Assembly (NCBI GenBank): GCA_946405475.1
Contig: CAMJHI010000145.1
Coordinates: forward strand, 1 to 6,298
Origin: an uncultured Clostridia bacterium
GTDB taxonomy: Bacteria; Bacillota; Clostridia; Oscillospirales; Acutalibacteraceae
DNA length: 6,298 nucleotides
Direction of reading: 5' to 3'
In this document: piece by piece, positions 4,445 through 6,298 of the stretch
How the letters are laid out: each line of letters begins with the position of its first letter
How positions within the stretch are numbered: position 1 is the stretch's first letter
Made by a program: the position numbers and the translations under genes
Notes under the pieces: generated by a model
Seen by the model: the letters and a program-made list of their open reading frames with translations, nothing else
Told to the model about the DNA's origin: nothing
Database searches by the model: none

Positions 4445-5452
4445 TTACCCGCGGAACAGGTATACGTTTTCCATGCAGCAGGTCAGCTTGCCGTCCTCCA
4501 CGCCGTGGATGATGGCGACCACCTCGTCGTTATAGGGCGTGGGCACGTTGAACTTTCTGCCGTATTGACAGACGATGCCGTTGATGAAATCGACCTCGGT
4601 CTTTTTGCCTTTTTCAAGGTCCTGCAGCATGCTCGCCTTGAGCAGCGCATGCTTTTTGATGGCAAGCGGAATGATGGCGTAGGACAGCTTTTTCTTCAGC
4701 CCGCCCTTGAAATCGAGGAGCTTGACGATATCCTTGCCCTGCACCGGCTCGATTTTGATGCCGGCGGCAGCCGCCACGTCGATGCACTCCTTAATGAGCA
4801 TCTGTACGCACACGCGGGAATCCTTATCCTGCGCGGCTTCACCGAAGGTTTTGCCGGTCACGGCGGACATGCCGCTGAACGCGGCGTTGATAAGCAGCTT
4901 GGACCAGCGCACGCCCATGAAGTTTTCTTCGATCTCGACCGGGCACATCTGTTCCAGAAACGCCTTCACTTCCATGAGCTTGTCGTCCTTCTGACCGTTC
5001 ATGCGCCCCAGGCCGAAGCTCATGGAATCCGGCTCGCTGGTCAGCTCCACCACGCCCGGCTCAAGCAGCGTTGCGCCCCAGGCCACGGTGCAGCCCATGG
5101 TGCGGTCTTCGCCCACGACCTCGCTCACCGAAAGCTCCGGCAGGCCGTTCTGCAGCGTGCAGACGATGCAGCCGTCACTCATGAACGGCACCAGCCCCTG
5201 CAGCACCTCCACGTTGTAAAGCTGCTTGGTGAGCAGAATGATCAGGTCATATTTTCCCTGCATTTCGTCGGGCGTCAGGGCGGTGACCGGCACGGTCATG
5301 TCAACCGTACCCACGATCTTGGCGCCGTTTTTCTTCAGGGCTTCCACATGCGCCTTGTTGCGGTTGATCAGGTCGACCTGACCGCCGTTTTGGCTGATGT
5401 AGGCACCCAGCACGGTGCCGAGGGATCCTGCGCCGTAAATACAAGCTCTCAT
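4445..5452 (-). CDS. Ketopantoate reductase family protein (ApbA/PanE)
   Basis: A 335-residue NAD(P)H-dependent oxidoreductase of the 2-dehydropantoate 2-reductase family; true PanE reduces ketopantoate to pantoate in coenzyme A synthesis. The N-terminal Rossmann motif ACIYGAGSLGTVLGAY carries G-x-G-x-x-G. Residues matching known functional sites are K76 in LLTKQ, N102 in TLQNG, K185 in WSKLLINAAFS, and E286 in the C-terminal block SMLQDLEKGKKTEVDFINGI. All key positions appear intact, so it should be active. Many clostridial paralogues of this fold use other 2-oxo acids, so the substrate is not certain. An ATG at 5461 is in frame, but it directly abuts the AAAGGA ribosome binding site. The ATG at 5452 lies eight bases beyond it and gives MRACIYGAG, so 5452 is preferred. 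The gap to the upstream gene is 44 bases and to queT about 68, consistent with one operon. Confidence 0.88.
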   Translation of the reverse strand: MRACIYGAGSLGTVLGAYISQNGGQVDLINRNKAHVEALKKNGAKIVGTVDMTVPVTALTPDEMQGKYDLIILLTKQLYNVEVLQGLVPFMSDGCIVCTLQNGLPELSVSEVVGEDRTMGCTVAWGATLLEPGVVELTSEPDSMSFGLGRMNGQKDDKLMEVKAFLEQMCPVEIEENFMGVRWSKLLINAAFSGMSAVTGKTFGEAAQDKDSRVCVQMLIKECIDVAAAAGIKIEPVQGKDIVKLLDFKGGLKKKLSYAIIPLAIKKHALLKASMLQDLEKGKKTEVDFINGIVCQYGRKFNVPTPYNDEVVAIIHGVEDGKLTCCMENVYLFRG

Positions 5453-5496
5453 TTCAAACATCCTTTCCCGTCAGGGTTGATTCTTTTCGATTTGAT

Positions 5497-6298
5497 TTAC
5501 TTCGCGTATTTCTGTGCCGCGTCGTAAATGCTGTAATAGACTTCGAGGGCTTTGCGGTATTCATCCTGGAACGCGACGTAAGAGGTGTAAACGGCGGAAC
5601 CGGGCTTTTCTCCCGGCTTCAGCGCGCCGACGATCGAAGCGAATTCGCCGTATTTACGTTCCATCTGCGTCAGATAAAGGTTCCAGTATTCGATGTTGCT
5701 TTTGGTCACAAAGGTGTACATTTCAGGATCCGCCATGATCTGCTTTTGCGCCTCGTGAATGTTGGCGATGTAGACCTTGATGCTCTCCTTGCCTTCGGCG
5801 TAGCGGTCTTCGACCAGATCCTCCTCAAACGGGTTCTCGATGTCGTCGAGTATCCGCAGCAGCAGGTTCGCCTTGCCCTGGCTGATCTGCCCGTTGTAAG
5901 CGACCGTTGAGGCGTGCTCCAGCTGCGGAATGGTGGTGGCTTCGTTTTTGCCGCCTTCCTTCTTGCCGCCGCTGTTCAGATCGAGCGTCTGCCCCTCGGC
6001 ATTCGTCGGCTGCTGCGCCGCGGTCTGACCGTTCGCGTCGGTCACCGGCACGGTGACGTCGTCAACGATCTCGCCGCTGCCGCTGTCGCTGCCCACGGTG
6101 ACGGGCGCGCCGGTGGTGGCGGATTGTTTGATGGTGGAGCCCTCTGCGTCGGTCACAAGGTAGCCGCCCTTTTGCGTTACCGGCGGGTCATATGGGCGAT
6201 AGACCTTCTGCCCTTGCGCGTCGGTCTGCGGTTCGCCGTTCTGATCGGTCACGACCTCGTAGATCACCCGGCCGCCGTTGTCCAGCGTGATGACCTCG
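5497..6298 (-). CDS. Secreted or lipoprotein-like protein of unknown function (5' end outside window)
   Basis: The frame is open to the right edge, so the N-terminus and any signal peptide or lipobox are not visible; 266 residues can be read. Residues 1-115 of this part are low in complexity and rich in Thr, Asp, Gly, Gln and Ser. They carry repeat-like VTD-x-x-G units (VVTDQNGE, LVTDAEGS, VPVTDANGQ, with TDAQGQ and TNAEGQ variants), as in exported linkers. After a Gly/Lys-rich hinge (109-118), residues about 120-266 form a compact, charged, mainly helical domain rich in aromatic residues (EYWNLYLTQMERKYGEF, EYRKALEVYYSIYDAAQKYAK). I recognise no family. It is the first visible gene of the probable operon with the ketopantoate-reductase-like gene and queT. 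A GTG at 6267 exists, but it lies inside continuous open frame and is unlikely to be the start. Confidence 0.75.
   Translation of the reverse strand, partial: EVITLDNGGRVIYEVVTDQNGEPQTDAQGQKVYRPYDPPVTQKGGYLVTDAEGSTIKQSATTGAPVTVGSDSGSGEIVDDVTVPVTDANGQTAAQQPTNAEGQTLDLNSGGKKEGGKNEATTIPQLEHASTVAYNGQISQGKANLLLRILDDIENPFEEDLVEDRYAEGKESIKVYIANIHEAQKQIMADPEMYTFVTKSNIEYWNLYLTQMERKYGEFASIVGALKPGEKPGSAVYTSYVAFQDEYRKALEVYYSIYDAAQKYAK

Noticed and set aside
4301..5527. Plus-strand open frame of 408 codons
   Set aside because: It is antisense to the intact ketopantoate-reductase-like gene and queT. The His/Ala/Val/Leu-rich translation is typical of a mirror frame in G+C-rich coding DNA, and it shows no domain.
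1..6298. CRISPR array, insertion sequence, integrase or toxin-antitoxin pair
   Set aside because: I saw no regularly spaced direct repeats with unique spacers, no transposase or recombinase motifs, and no paired small genes. The HNH gene stands alone.

Overview
The window looks like chromosome of a Gram-positive, Clostridia-type Bacillota (Firmicutes), perhaps a gut Oscillospiraceae-like lineage. The reasons are a membrane-anchored LysM-G5-M23 cell-wall hydrolase, a QueT-type queuosine-precursor transporter, a tRNA gene that encodes its own CCA end, and canonical TTGACA/TATAAT and Shine-Dalgarno signals on a fairly G+C-rich background. This placement is an inference from gene content. Every gene I can support lies on the minus strand, so transcription runs from right to left.

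Right part (6298 to 3855): a probable operon. It begins with an extracellular or lipoprotein-like protein of unknown function that enters from the right edge. This protein has VTD-x-x-G repeat-like motifs followed by a helical C-terminal domain. Next comes a ketopantoate-reductase-family (ApbA/PanE) oxidoreductase, then the queT transporter. The gaps are short and I see no terminator between them. A 13-codon ORF with a good Shine-Dalgarno sequence ends in an ATGA overlap with the most family-like queT start.

Middle (3854 to 1707): a separate unit, starting at an extended -10 promoter whose start region carries a 10-bp-phased repeat and a perfect 14-bp dyad. It encodes a long membrane-anchored M23 peptidase and ends in a strong intrinsic terminator. 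Its start codon is uncertain, because no ATG or GTG lies near the 5' end.

Next (1620 to 1461): a self-contained tRNA-Gln(CUG) unit, with a consensus promoter, the gene, CCA, and an abutting terminator hairpin. Downstream is a cluster of palindromes (1500 to 1291). It includes a nested cruciform-like element whose ends match the tRNA T-arm, and one side of it carries an imperfect copy of the tRNA-Gln 3' end.

Left part (1254 to 1): an A+T-rich solitary gene for an HNH endonuclease with three homing-endonuclease-associated repeats, probably acquired horizontally. Past it the sequence becomes G+C-rich again. There lies a structured leader RNA candidate with possible alternative pairing, directly upstream of the first 17 codons of a membrane-permease-like gene that leaves the window. 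The most interesting items are the leader RNA, the tRNA-mimicking palindromic element beside the HNH gene, and the phased operator-like repeats at the peptidase promoter. I see no CRISPR array, transposase, integrase or recognisable multi-gene defence system.
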